This document shows positions 22,168 through 33,004 of a stretch of 51,120 bases of DNA, one piece after another. The DNA comes from Hawksworthiomyces lignivorus (lineage: Eukaryota; Ascomycota; Sordariomycetes; Ophiostomatales; Ophiostomataceae). Position numbers and translations under genes: made by a program. The stretch is taken from positions 1 through 51,120 of the forward strand of contig NTMA01000153.1 in the NCBI GenBank assembly GCA_002917075.1, read 5' to 3'. The notes below the pieces were generated by a model. It was not told the DNA's origin and ran no database searches. It saw nothing but the letters and a program-made list of their open reading frames with translations. Positions within the stretch are counted from its first letter, which is position 1. Each line of letters opens with the position of its first letter.

Positions 22168-23820
22168 ATGACTAGTCTTCCAAGTCGACCTGCCGCCACG
22201 CGCGATCCCTTTATCGTGGCTACCGGAGAGGACGACATCAAGCCGAACGGCCAGTCGCGCAAGTTCATCCGCAGCCATGTGATGCGAGGCAAGAACAAAG
22301 GCAAGAATTCCAGGGCCAAGCCAAAGACTGTGCGCCAGTCTCGTCCGCTGGATGGTCCCCTGAATCACACCAATGTCGCGCCGGCCTCCACCGTCGTGCC
22401 CTCGCCTCTCTCGACCGTTTTGGTTGTTCGCTTGGACCCATCTTTTAGCTCTGTTGTCCAAAACTGTACGCTTCGCCCGATTCGCTTGAAACCCTTTATT
22501 TTCTATTTTTTTTTTTTTTTGCCCTTCCAGCTTCTCTCTGTTCTTGCACGTAGATTCTCACACTGCCTGCAGTTATCGCTGTCATACGACGGCAAATGTA
22601 TCCCATCGAGCGTTGCATCGGTGTCGGAACGGATGATCCATCCTGGTTTCAGAACGCTGTGCTCTACCAGGACACGGCTTACATGCATACTGTAGCGTAT
22701 GTCGCTCTGGCGTACTATGACATCTTCCAGCGAGAACAATGGCGCTCTATGAATTGGTACAAGGTCCTGCGGGACACTATGGCCAGCCAGCGAGCTCTCG
22801 TCCAAATGAACGTGGGCCTCCGCCTTCTTCGAGAACGCATTGCTGCCAATGATTTTGTAGCCACAGACGCAACGATATTTCTTAGCCTAGCTTTAGGCCT
22901 GTTCTCAGAGGCCAAAAACGAGCTCGATGCTGCCAAAATGCATCTTCGTGGCCTCTACCAGCTAGTGCAGCTGCGTGGAGGCATAGCGTCTCTTGCTGAC
23001 AAGCGTTTTCTGCAGATCAAATGCTGCAGGTGTGTGCTTTTCCTTTATTTTCATATGCTCAGGGTTGAAAGAACGGTACAGAACTCAACAAAGCTAACAT
23101 ATTGCCGTGGCAATAAGGCTTGACTTGGCCGTTGCTTTGCGGGCAGGCACGCAGCCGCTTTTCTTTTCGTCCAGTGACGAGCTCACTTGGGACGCATGCC
23201 TTGCCAAACCCGGCCAGGAATCTAATATATCCACGCCGATACACAAAGTTTCTAGCAACGTAGACTATCGGCTTGTCAACATATGGAATGACCTGCGAGA
23301 TTTCACCATAGCTCTAAATCTGGCCCACCAGACCAGATCTAATGTTGCTCCGAACCTCTTTCAGGAGGCGCTCATTTCTGTCCACTACCGCCTTCACAGG
23401 CTGTCAAATGAATATAGCAGTTCTGACGAAGACAGCAATACGATGTTGCGCCTAGCAATGCTCGCTTATTCCACGACCATCTTTCTCGAGGTGCACAGCG
23501 AGAGTTTTCAACTCTTGGGATACGAGCTCAGATCTGCTTTGGACATGTGGCACACCGGCTTACAGGAGAAAATCCAAGCTGCGGAAACTCCAGAAAATTA
23601 CGTACTGAAGTTGCACTTGTGGCTCACATTCGTCGCTGCAATTTCCGTGCTAGACAACCTAGAGGACCACGCATGGCTGCGAGAGAGACTGGACAATGTA
23701 GTTGGCGATTTGGGCTTGACGAGCTGGGTCGCCACACGAACCGTTCTGAAAGAGTTTTTGTGGGCAGATGCAGTCAACGACTGGAAAGGCAAGAATTTTT
23801 TCGCAAGTTTGCGGACATAA
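22168..23820 (+). CDS. fungal-specific transcription factor-like protein without a zinc cluster
   Basis: Three exons, 22168-22465, 22573-23029 and 23118-23820, give 485 residues. The junctions are VVQN-FIAVIRRQMYP and KCCR-LDLAVALRAG, and the second intron has a GCTAAC branch point. The early motif SRKFIRSHVMRGKNKGK is typical of a Pezizomycotina family with a Fungal_trans_2 (PF11951-like) helical body. The body matches in style: PSWFQNAVLYQDTAYMHTV, a MNVGLRLLRERI helix and HLRGLYQLVQLRGGIASL. No Zn2Cys6 motif occurs in this model or just upstream. It may act as a co-regulator, or the family may have lost DNA binding. It ends only 65 bp from the esterase stop codon. Confidence 0.8.
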
Positions 23821-23885
23821 AATCAATTCGCTGATTGGGAAATTACGCCTTTTCTTTTTCCTCTTCTACTGTACCGCCGGGCACC

Positions 23886-24912
23886 TTACTCCATACCAAA
23901 CCACCTGAGGTCCTCCTCCGGATGCACTGGCACCGTGTGGCCCACACCCTCGGCCGAGTAGGCAACAAATTTGGTTCCGTCGCCAAAGACCATCTGCGTG
24001 TATCCGTCCTGCGGCGTGTCTGTGTTGTTCTTAACGTACGATACGTTGAGCAGCGTGCTCCACTCCTTGATCTGCTCCTCGAGGTTGAGGTAGCTGACAA
24101 AGGTATCCGCGTGTCCGTGCCACGTCGCCAGCCGCGGATAGCTGCCATTCCAAGCTGGATACATCGCGTGTACCTGGGCTGCCCACTCCGCGCCAGTCTT
24201 GACGATTTGTCCCGCGGCGCAGGCGGGATCGGCTGTCGTTGGACTGGCTCCCGGGCTGCCCGCCAGGCAACCCGCGGCGACGCCCGAGTAGCAGGTGGCG
24301 GCCGCAATCAGGTTAGGGTAGACAGCCATCATGGCGTTGGTCATCATGCAGCCGGAAGAGGAGCCGGTGGCGAAGACGCGGGTGCTGTCTGCATTGTACT
24401 TTGTCAAGGTGTATCGGATCATGTTGGCCAGGGTCTGCGTGTCCCCGCCTCCGTCATGCGTGAGAGACTTATTGCTGGCAACATCCCAGCACTGACGAGG
24501 TTAGTTGGTATGGAGCTAACATTGGCTCTCTCTTCGTGGCCATAGGAAGTATTCGTTCCCCTTACATGATTATCGTGTGTCGTCGTCGGATAAATGACGA
24601 GGAACCCCTTCTGGTCGGCCAAACTCCCATATCCAGACATCTGGGCATACGCTTCACCGGTGCCGCCACAGTAATGCAACTAGGCTTGTCAGTCTTGATG
24701 AAATTGTGAGCATGGATAAACATCTGAGGGAGGAAACATACAGCGAGAATCACGGCTGGTTTGTCTGCCAGATTATCGGGCACGTAGATGGACATCTGCA
24801 GCTCCGTGAGATTGTCTCCAAAGTCGCTCACTGAAACAAGTGCAGCTCGAGCACCACCGAGAAGCATGGCCGCAGCCATAGCAAGGCGTGTAAATGAAAA
24901 ATGAGGCATCAT
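23886..24912 (-). CDS. secreted CE1-type esterase (feruloyl / acetylxylan esterase family)
   Basis: Three exons, 24912-24742, 24679-24566 and 24491-23886, give 296 residues. The introns of 62 and 74 nt are bounded by GTATGT/CCTAG and GTAAGG/CGTCAG, and both leave phase 0. A signal peptide is evident (RLAMAAAMLLGGARA). The nucleophile elbow is GSSSGCMMTN (GxSxG). The acid lies in WHGHADTFV and the catalytic His in GVGHTVPVH, in the order expected for the PHB-depolymerase-like alpha/beta hydrolases of CE1. LHYCGGTGEAY supplies the oxyanion region. No carbohydrate-binding module is present. The likely role is removing feruloyl or acetyl groups from plant cell-wall xylan outside the cell; which ester is not decidable. 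The second ATG (24909) is an alternative start. Confidence 0.87.
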
Positions 24913-25961
24913 GCCGCTGTGAAAGAAGACCAATTCTGATAGCTATTCTCGGGGAGGCGATTGTATTTAATAGCCCTTTGCTTCAATTGACTGCTCTTCT
25001 CCGGGATGTTGCTTGTTATTGAAGCTCGTGTAGGTTTCTGGACTCGTCTTTCCTTGTTAGATTTATCACGTATTCTTTTGGGCTTCGGTTGTCTACGTTT
25101 ATCTTTCTGAGTACCACGAGTTCCTTTGGCTTTGCATGTAAATATTCATGCCGAGACGTTCACGAGAACACTGGTGACGGTTTGCAGAGATGGTATATAA
25201 CCACGTCGGGAACAAACTGAAAGCCGTAGGAGACTGACCGCATCATATTCTATGGTTTCTGAAGCTCGGGAACAAATATCGGCATCTCTTGTCAAGCTGT
25301 TAGGTGTGATATATATTAAATAGTTATAGACCGACGCACTTATCCGTGAACCAAAGCCCATCCCCGGAAGGTATCTTGAACGGGTGCCCAGGACGAATAG
25401 AGCTGATATTTATAGGCTGAATGCAAACCCCATCCATCTACCCGTTTACTATTTTGACAGAGCCTAGCATTTGTCTTTCGTCCTTCTTTCTCTTGTCCTT
25501 ACCAGCGCCTTGGGTCTTAGAATATGGACAGGCGTATATTTTTCTAGTTTTGGGAAGGGGGAGAGAGAGAGAAATTAATCAACCTACATATATGTACATA
25601 TTCATAACAAGACATTTTTTTCCAGGCGAGTCCTGCTTGACTCCGATAATCTCAGTTCCGGGATTAAGACAGAAATTATTCCGAGTCTGGGAACCTTTCT
25701 GATGATATGCTGCAGTGACAGATGAGCTAGGGATAAGGTCAAATACATTCGAGAATCTTATTATGAAACTTCACATTTCCCAGGTTTTAGAGGCTAAGCA
25801 ACTATATTTATTTTCAACAATGCTATCTAACTACAACTCCCGGAGTTGTGATAAACTGCGTCATTTTTACATCCTGTCCGTTGCGTAAAATGATCGTCCC
25901 CTCGCCGACCGATTTTCCCACATATATTCACTGATGTTTTATTCGTGAGTCATGTATACCA
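24913..25961. other. intergenic: esterase promoter and SEC31 3' region
   Basis: About 1.05 kb between two minus-strand genes, one of only two same-strand junctions in the window. It is AT-rich with no convincing gene. Confidence 0.6.
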
Positions 25962-28900
25962 TCACGGCGTAGCTTTGCTCATGGCAATCAGGCGCTTGAC
26001 ACCAACCTAGACGCGCACAGAGTTAGCAGCTGCAAGAAATAAAAAGTTGGACATATATGAAGCTCGGCGAGATTAACTCACCATCCAGTTGCCGCATTCC
26101 TCTGGTTTGTCACGGTGAATGTCCACCTGAAGTTTCTGTGCGGCGTCGTATGCCTTGTTCTCTAGCGCCTCGGCAAGCTCGTGGAGCTGGTGGACTGTGT
26201 CTTCCTTGACGAGCTCTGCGTTGTTGAGGTGATCGAACAAGAGGTTCAGCCGTTTTCTTGTGTCGTTGACCTGGGGCTTGAAGGTCTCCGGCGCCCGGGA
26301 AGCTACCCGCTGCAGATCGTTGTCTAGGATCTGCACCAGCTTCTGTGCCTTGGGGGGGAGGTGGGACCGGTCGCCAGGCGGATGCTTAGCCTTGCGCGGA
26401 GGAGGGGCCGTCGCCTGCGGGGGAGGAGCAGGTGACGAGGAGCTGGCCGCGCCGGCATTAGAAGCACGAGGGGGACCCGCTGCAGCAGGAGGCGGGCCAG
26501 CAGATGGAGGTGGAGCAAGAGGCGGCTGGCCGAGATGACCGGGGCCAGCTTCATAAGGTGATGGTGCGTATTGGCTGTGCTGTTGCGGCGGAGGCGGCGG
26601 CGCGTAATGGCCAGAGGGAGTCCGCGCAGGCCCAGGTGGCGGTCCCACAGGAGGACCACCGTGCGGAGGGCCAGCCGCAGGAGCTTGCTGAAGGCTTGGT
26701 GCCGGGGCATAGCGGCTTGTCGGGGGACCCCCAGCCGGAGGAGCGTTGTAAGGAGAATCTGTGCGGGGAGGGGGCCGAATCAAAGACGGGCTCGGTCCGC
26801 TTCCAGCAGCAGGAGGAGGTGGCGCGTATGTGTGGGCAGCTGTGGAAGAAGGACGCGGCGGCCCCATAGAAGCGCCAGGAGGGGGGGAAACGAGGGGCGA
26901 GCTGACGCGAGGCGGCGCAGGACCCTTTGGCGGAGGCGGGGGAGTTGCGGTGTTTCGTGGAACTGCACCGTATGGGCTGACCGGCGGTGGAGGACCGGCG
27001 AGCGACTGCGCACCGAACGGAGCTGTAATCGGGGCAACGCTTGGCGTTGTCTTCCGAATAGGCGCCTTTGTAACCATAGGGACGTCGTTCCAGCTGCCTA
27101 CGTCTTTGGCCCTCGGCGGAGGCGGCGCTGATGGCGTAGGGTTTCGCGGGGGGGCACCGTAAGATACAGGAGGAACCGCTCCGTATGCCCCGACGGGCGG
27201 TGCATAGGCAGAGGTCTGCTGCGGCGGTGCATAGCCTTGGCCGTACGCAGGGGTAGTGCTCGGCGCATAGGCGTTGGATGTTGCGGCGCCAGCTGGAGCA
27301 TATGGGTTCGAGGACGCGACGGGCGCCGGAGCGCGATACAGGTTTGAAGGCGAAGCACTTGTTGGAACTTGTTGCGCCAGAGGTTGAGGAGCAGTGTAGC
27401 CGGTGGTCGTCAGCGGCGTACGAGTGGCCGTGGCCCTCGTCTGGCTGGCGGCAGCACCAACGCGCTGCTGAGTGGCAGTCCTCTGGGTAGCGAGCTTCAC
27501 GCGGTTGCGCGCTAGTTCAGCCCCGTCGTAAGCTGCCGGGACAAGATCTAGATACTTTTGGGCGACAGCCATCAGGCCGCTGGCGGCGACAATGTCGGCA
27601 TATTCAATGTACTTGTCGTACAGCGGAGCCAATTTCCAGTCCGAGGTGAGACTAGCCTCGCCATCTTGAAACTTAGTCACATGGCGGAAGACGGTCACCT
27701 TCTCGATGAACTGCTGAAGAATCTTGGTATGCACGGAGAAAGAAGAGTCCTCCACGCGCTCCTTGACACCGGTCTGCTCGGCCTCGTCAAGCTCGGCAAT
27801 CCAGATCTCCACAACTTTCTCGAGCTTGGAACCAACCAGGTAGCAGAACGAAGCATCCTTGCGTGAGCCAGCCTCCCGGATGCGATCGCCAAGGCCCTCG
27901 CAGAAATCGGGGAAGTCCCCTGGCTTCGCAAAAGTACAGAGCGTAGCCAAAGCCTCTTTCCAGTTGTCGAGGTCCGCGTTGTGCACAACATCCCACAGGT
28001 CCTCAGCAATCACCGAGCTCAGGAGACGCAGATAGCTGGGAGATCCATTTGCCTCTGCCAGGTAGGCCGTCTGCACTTTCTGGACGAGCTCCTTGCCGCC
28101 GCAGTTAGCGATAACAAAGGCATCAGCAATGCGGTTCTCCTTGAGGCAGATATCTACGGCCCGAGAGAAGTTGCCAAGCATGACGGCCTTGGTAATAGTA
28201 TCTTCCAGGGAGGTGTTGCCTTGGCCAAAGAGGTGGAACGGTTTGCTCGATTTCGCGCCCTGTCCCGACGACAGACCAGACAGGAAGTCGTCGCCGTCGC
28301 CTTCGTCCTCGCCGGCATCGTCGAAGAAGTTTGATAGACGGTTGTCCTTCTTTTTCTTGTCAGCTGCGTTGGTTGCCTCTTCGTCTTTGCCTGATTCGTC
28401 TTTGGTGGTCGTCTTTTCGGCGGTATCTACGCCATTTGTGCTAGGTTCCTCCTGCTGGAAGCCGAGGCGCTCAATGACCTTCTGGCGCGGGTTGGCATCC
28501 AAGAGCGTGCCCAGCACTTCCCAGTCGGCCTTTTCTTCGTCCGTCTTGGCCGTTTCGATGTGCGTTTCGCAGATTGTCTTGACATCACCAGACTTCAGCG
28601 CCTCTTCGAACTTCTCCGTAGCAGGCGCGATGGCCGAGTCAGGAGAAAACTCGGCGATGTGGACCGTGGAAGCCTGGGGCTGTCCAGTGGCCGTGTCATT
28701 CAGCGTGAAGTAGACAACCTTGCCGCCGAAGCCAAAGGTGGCACCGACGGGCTTGAGGTACCAAGCAGGGGGGGTGGGAAGCGAGAAATTGGCGACCTGC
28801 GGGGCTGTGTGTGCAGAAGCAAAAAAGTCCTCAGCATCCAGGTTGCTCTGGGCCGCCGCCTGGGCGTCCGCAGAGTTGTTTGTGTTCTGCAGCGTCTGGA

Positions 28901-29980
28901 TGGTGATCTTCCCGTCGAAGGAAGCTGTGGCCGTCAGATTGGGGTTTTCGGGGTTGAAGCGAGTCAGGAAGGCCCAGTTGGTTCCTTCTTGCAGCTCGCC
29001 AAACGACTCGCCCGTGTTCGGGTTCCAGACGAGCGTGCGGTTGTCTTTGCCGCAGGACAGCAAGATGTTGGGATCCTGTGGGCACCAGGTGAGAGAGAGA
29101 ACACCCTGCTCATGACCGGTGAGCGTCTTCTCTGGCGCATTCGAGTTTCGCAGATTCCACAGGTAGAGAACTGGCGTGTTGTCATCGGGCGAGCCGGTGA
29201 TCAGCTTGGTGGAGTTGGTGGGGTCCCAGGCGATGGAGCTCACGGGCTTCCGGTTGTTGTTCAGCGTCAGAGACGCCTTCTTCGTCTTGACGTCCCATAC
29301 GGTGATTAGACCGCCAGCGCTGCCGGTGGCCAGAATGTGGGACACCTTCTTATTCCAAGCCAAGCATTCGATATCGTCGGCCCGCGAGGCGGCGGCATTA
29401 CCAAGCCGGAAAGGGCTCTGTATATCTTCGACGTTGTAGATGAAAAGCTCGCCCTTGGCACCAGCCGTGGCGAGAATCTGGGGTTTCAGAGGATTGAACT
29501 GCAGAGTCTTGATGGCGCCGCTGTGCTTCGTGGCACGTTCGATGTGTGCGTCCGATGCTCCGTTCGCGAGCTTCTCAGCATCCCAGAGATCGAGCGATCC
29601 ATTCTCTAGAGCTCCGGCAATGATACCACGCGGGTGGTCTTCGTCGGGAGGTCCCCAGGCAAGGTCGTAGAATCTGTAGAGCACATTGTTAGTTGCGACA
29701 AGGAGGGAGGCGGACTGAGAATGCGCTGATATGCGCTTGTAAGGGAACGAGAAAAGCAGGTCGGGGCTTGCCTTGAATCTGTGCTTATGCTGTGGATGGG
29801 CTGAAGCTCAATGCCGTGATCTGTGCTGTCGAGGCTCAAGTCCCATATCTCAAGCTTCGTCTCATCAGAGAAGTCGGCGTCGACAGCTCCAGCTCGAGTG
29901 CCGGTGACGAGAAGAGGTTTGCTGGTGCCCGGTGACCAGGCAAAGACGGCGGTCCGCGGGACCTCTCTTAAGAGCACCAT
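25962..29980 (-). CDS. sec31: COPII outer-coat protein Sec31
   Basis: Three exons, 29980-29772, 29673-26082 and 26006-25962, give 1281 residues. The N-terminus is a beta-propeller of WD40 repeats (about 1-340) with blocks such as [26 protein letters not shown] and [19 protein letters not shown] helical solenoid follows ([32 protein letters not shown]). A long Pro-rich region (about 780-1150) is the part that contacts Sec23, and a C-terminal helical domain ends [18 protein letters not shown]. With Sec13 it forms the cage of ER-to-Golgi vesicles. The first intron appears to be GC-AG (AAG/GCAAGC...CTACAG); the second is GTGAGT...GTCTAG and splits off the last 15 codons. Confidence 0.95.
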
Positions 29981-30689
29981 GTTTAATAGAGGATGCCACA
30001 GACGAGGGAAGCAAAGAGAATTGTGGGGAGGGGAGAAAGAAAGGAAACAAAAAAAGAAAAAAGAAAACAAGAAGCGAGAAAAGAAGCGGACGTCAAGCTA
30101 TTGTTTTGCGTTGAAGGAGTAGCAATACCAATTCAATTTATGAAACACAGTATACCAGAGATTAGCTTCGAACAGGCAACAAAAAAGAAACAGCCTGCCT
30201 GCTTCGAATGGGAAAAAACCCGTCTTGTCAATGGGTGTTGCAGGATAATCTCCAGGGCAGGGCTCCCTTTTGAGATTGGAAAGGTGTGTCTGTCCTTTTT
30301 GCCCAGCCAGGAGGAGGACGTGAGATGGGGGGGGGGGTGTGTGGAGGTTGGCCAGCTGGTGGGAACTGGTTGAGTTGTCCTGTGCGCGACAGACTTGCGA
30401 GATCCAGGGGGTTTCACGTGATACCAGCTCAGGGAGCTGCCAATTGCAGCGGGAGATGGTAGCGGGAGAGCTGCCCCGCATCACAGCAAGTTGCCTTCTG
30501 TTAGAGCGATACATTCTTTTTATTCAATGTCTCTTAGCTCAATAGCACAAGGCTCAAAAGAAAAGCAAGCAATTTTCATGACAGCTGCTCGTCCTCCCAG
30601 CGACCTGACTCGGCCCTAGCTACATGGCTGTATCCAGTACGTGCTGCTAGCGGGAAAAGGTCTTCTTGTCTTCGGACGAAGCAGACAGA
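29981..30689. other. divergent promoter region, SEC31 / RRM gene
   Basis: 709 bp with an A-rich tract at 30047-30090 and a G10 run near 30330. No gene seen. Confidence 0.6.
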
Positions 30690-31289
30690 ATGACGGACAC
30701 GGCCCGGTGGAAGGCGACCGTCTATGTCGGCGGCCTGGGGCCACAGGTGACAGAGGCCAGCCTGCACGACGCCTTTATACCTTTTGGCGACATTGCCGAG
30801 GTGACGCTCCCAAAGAACGACCGGCGCAGCAACAATGCCACCGGCGCACAGGAGACGTGGCCGAACGGCAACGCCGGCGCGCACGACGAAGCAGATGCTA
30901 GCGCCGCCGCCGGCCACCGCGGCTTCGCATATGTCGAATATGAAGACGCCGACGACGCAAAGGAAGCCATTGACAACATGGACAAATCCGAATTCTTTGG
31001 CAGGATCATCAAGGTGACGCCTGCCAAGGCACCCAAGAGCACAAGCGAAGGCTTGGGAAGCAGGACAGCTCTTTGGAACCAGGTAAGCTTGGCATGTTTT
31101 CTTTTTTTTTTTTTTACGCTCTTGCGAAGCTAATTGTCGCCTGGACAGGAATCATGGCTTGCGCAGAATGCGGCAAGCGAAGAGGACCGGCTAGCTGGAG
31201 AGCAAGCCGGAGAGGGAGGAGGAGAAGCGTCGGCAGATCCAATGCAAGGCCTAGAGGGCTTGGACGTCGCCGGACCGCGGCCAGAGTAA
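30690..31289 (+). CDS. RRM protein resembling the N-terminal half of cyclophilin E (PPIE/Cyp33)
   Basis: Two exons, 30690-31082 and 31149-31289, give 177 residues. The RRM spans about 8-110: RNP2 is TVYVGGL, RNP1 is RGFAYVEYED, and the second helix reads DAKEAIDNMDKSEFFGR. AFIPFGDI, EAIDNMDKSEFFGRIIKV and the tail WNQESWLAQN match the PPIE RNA-binding half closely. The peptidyl-prolyl isomerase domain is absent: the frame ends with an acidic Gly/Glu-rich tail. About 35 extra residues, Asn/Ala-rich, sit between RNP2 and RNP1. A spliceosome-associated role like that of PPIE is plausible but unproven. An upstream in-frame start at 30666 is a non-ATG codon. Confidence 0.85.
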
Positions 31290-31645
31290 GGCGGCCCGGA
31301 ACCAACCAGATTGCTCGAAGGATTGGCAAATGTACGTTTAGATAGAGAGACAAAAAAAAAAGAGGAACACAGCTTGAATACGGATGAGTTAGAGTCAAAA
31401 AGCAAAAGCACAGCACACGTTGCGGCCATGAGAGGCCAAGCTCATTTTTAGGAGAAACAGGAGCCAGCTGTAGATTTTCTGTCCATTCGGCTTCTAACGA
31501 TTCGTTTTATACACAAAAGAACAACGGACCCAATGTATGTATTCTGAACAGGGCCCTCGTCTGGCTCCCTCCCATCCCATTCTAGAACATCCCGCCGAAC
31601 CAAAAAGCCTGCCCTCCCCAACGTCTACATCATTGGCCGGCCTGT
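31290..31645. other. convergent 3' region
   Basis: 356 bp between the RRM gene and the MLRQ-like gene; AT-rich leading part, no gene. Confidence 0.6.
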
Positions 31646-32222
31646 TTAGTGGTGAGCGCCCTCGGCAGCGTTATCGGCAGCGCGGTTCTGGCGCTTCAGG
31701 CGGATGGTCTTGTCAACGACAAAGTGACGGATGATCGAGTAGGAGCCGGCGAAGAGGGCAAAGCCGACGACGACGCCTAAGTAAGTTGTCCGGTTAGTGT
31801 CCCGAGCCGGGTCCGGCGTGGCAGGTTCGCCTGAGGGGCAGACAAAAAAGAAGACGGAAGCACGAACCGAGGGGAAGCAGCTCAGGCGGGATCCTGCGCA
31901 GCCGGCGCAGTCTCTGGGAGACGGTATGAGCTAGATTGGAGAGGTGTCGATGTCAGAAATTTTCTTCCTTTCTTCTTCGGCTTCACATGTCTCGACCAAT
32001 TGATTCGAAGCGAGCGACGCCTGTCATGGTTATTTCAGCTCAATGGAAAGCCACTCACCAGCCTGTTCTTCCTTCTGCACGTTCCAAGTTAGTAAGTTAG
32101 TGCTCGCCCGACGACCACGGTGCGCAAAGCGAAGAGGGAGGGAGGGAAAAACGCACCGGAACTGGCCGCATCATGCGGAGGGTCGGCCGGAAGGCCTGAA
32201 GAGCCGCGCGAGAGGCATACAT
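31646..32222 (-). CDS. small mitochondrial B12D/MLRQ (NDUFA4-like) protein
   Basis: Four exons, 32222-32157, 32074-32059 (16 nt), 31930-31868 and 31776-31646, give 91 residues. The gene is too fragmented to appear as one frame. The N-terminus MYASRAALQAFRPTLRMMRP is an Arg-rich mitochondrial presequence. KEEQAAHTVSQRLRR follows, then RIPPELLPLG and one membrane segment, VVVGFALFAGSYSIIRHF, and a basic tail, VVDKTIRLKRQ. This layout fits the MLRQ/B12D family (NDUFA4, now usually assigned to complex IV). Every join keeps frame, and introns 1 and 3 carry CTAAC branch points. It is divergent from COX12. Family assignment is by pattern, so moderate. Confidence 0.72.
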
Positions 32223-33004
32223 TTTTGTGAAGAAAAATGAAGAAGAAGGCGAAGATGTAGAAAAGAGTGGAGAGTTTTGCAAAGCTGACGATGAAGCTTG
32301 CAGGGAGACCGACGGACAAATTGGAGACGATGAGGAAGTTTTGACGAGAGGGAGAGGGAAAAGTGAGGTCACCTTTAGCCCGTAAGTGCAAGAGTAGCGG
32401 ATGCGTCAAATTAGGGCGGGACTGCCTCGACCCAGGAGGGAGCGAGTGAGAGGGAGAGAGCACAGTAAGAGTTTCCGTACCAGGCCAGTTTTTGTTTAGG
32501 TGGGTTGGTTTTTTAGGTGGGCTCTCACTGGATTTGGCTGGTTTTTGGCTGGTTTTGGCTGGTCCAGCAGCCGGTGCTACGGCTCTTTCAGAGAGCTTCG
32601 GTTGGTCGGTCACAGGAGCTACGGCAGCCAGCCAGTCAGAGCGTCCCATAATAAAATCAAATGAAAGAAAAATACGAAAATTCCTCAGAAGAATTTCGGA
32701 AAATCAGACCACAGTCTTACTATTGGCCTGGAAATCGAGGCATCATCTTCACAATCTCTCCCTGTCTTCCCTTGTTCACCCGCTGCAAAGCACCACTCAC
32801 TCCCCCCCCATTGTTCCGAACGAACGAATTGCGCCCATTCTAATCCACAGCTGCTGCACTACCCTCAAACAACAGCTCACGCTTTAAACCCCATCTCCTC
32901 TCTTCTGCCTCGATACGCTCTCTCTCGCCCAATTCCCGCCGACCACTTTCGAACAGACTCTACCGCATCCCCTTCAAGTCAATTGATCCTCTCCTCTCTT
33001 CAAG
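32223..33004. promoter_or_regulatory. shared divergent promoter, MLRQ-like gene / COX12
   Basis: 782 bp between two mitochondrial genes. It contains an inverted CCAAT box (ATTGG at 32722-32726), the usual target of the HAP/CBC complex on respiratory genes. Three copies of TTTGGCTGG lie at 32533, 32544 and 32554. A CT-rich leader precedes COX12. Confidence 0.5.

Noticed and set aside
18514..24912. Secondary-metabolite gene cluster
   Set aside because: No polyketide, peptide or terpene synthase, P450 or transporter is present; kept only as a possible small metabolic locus.
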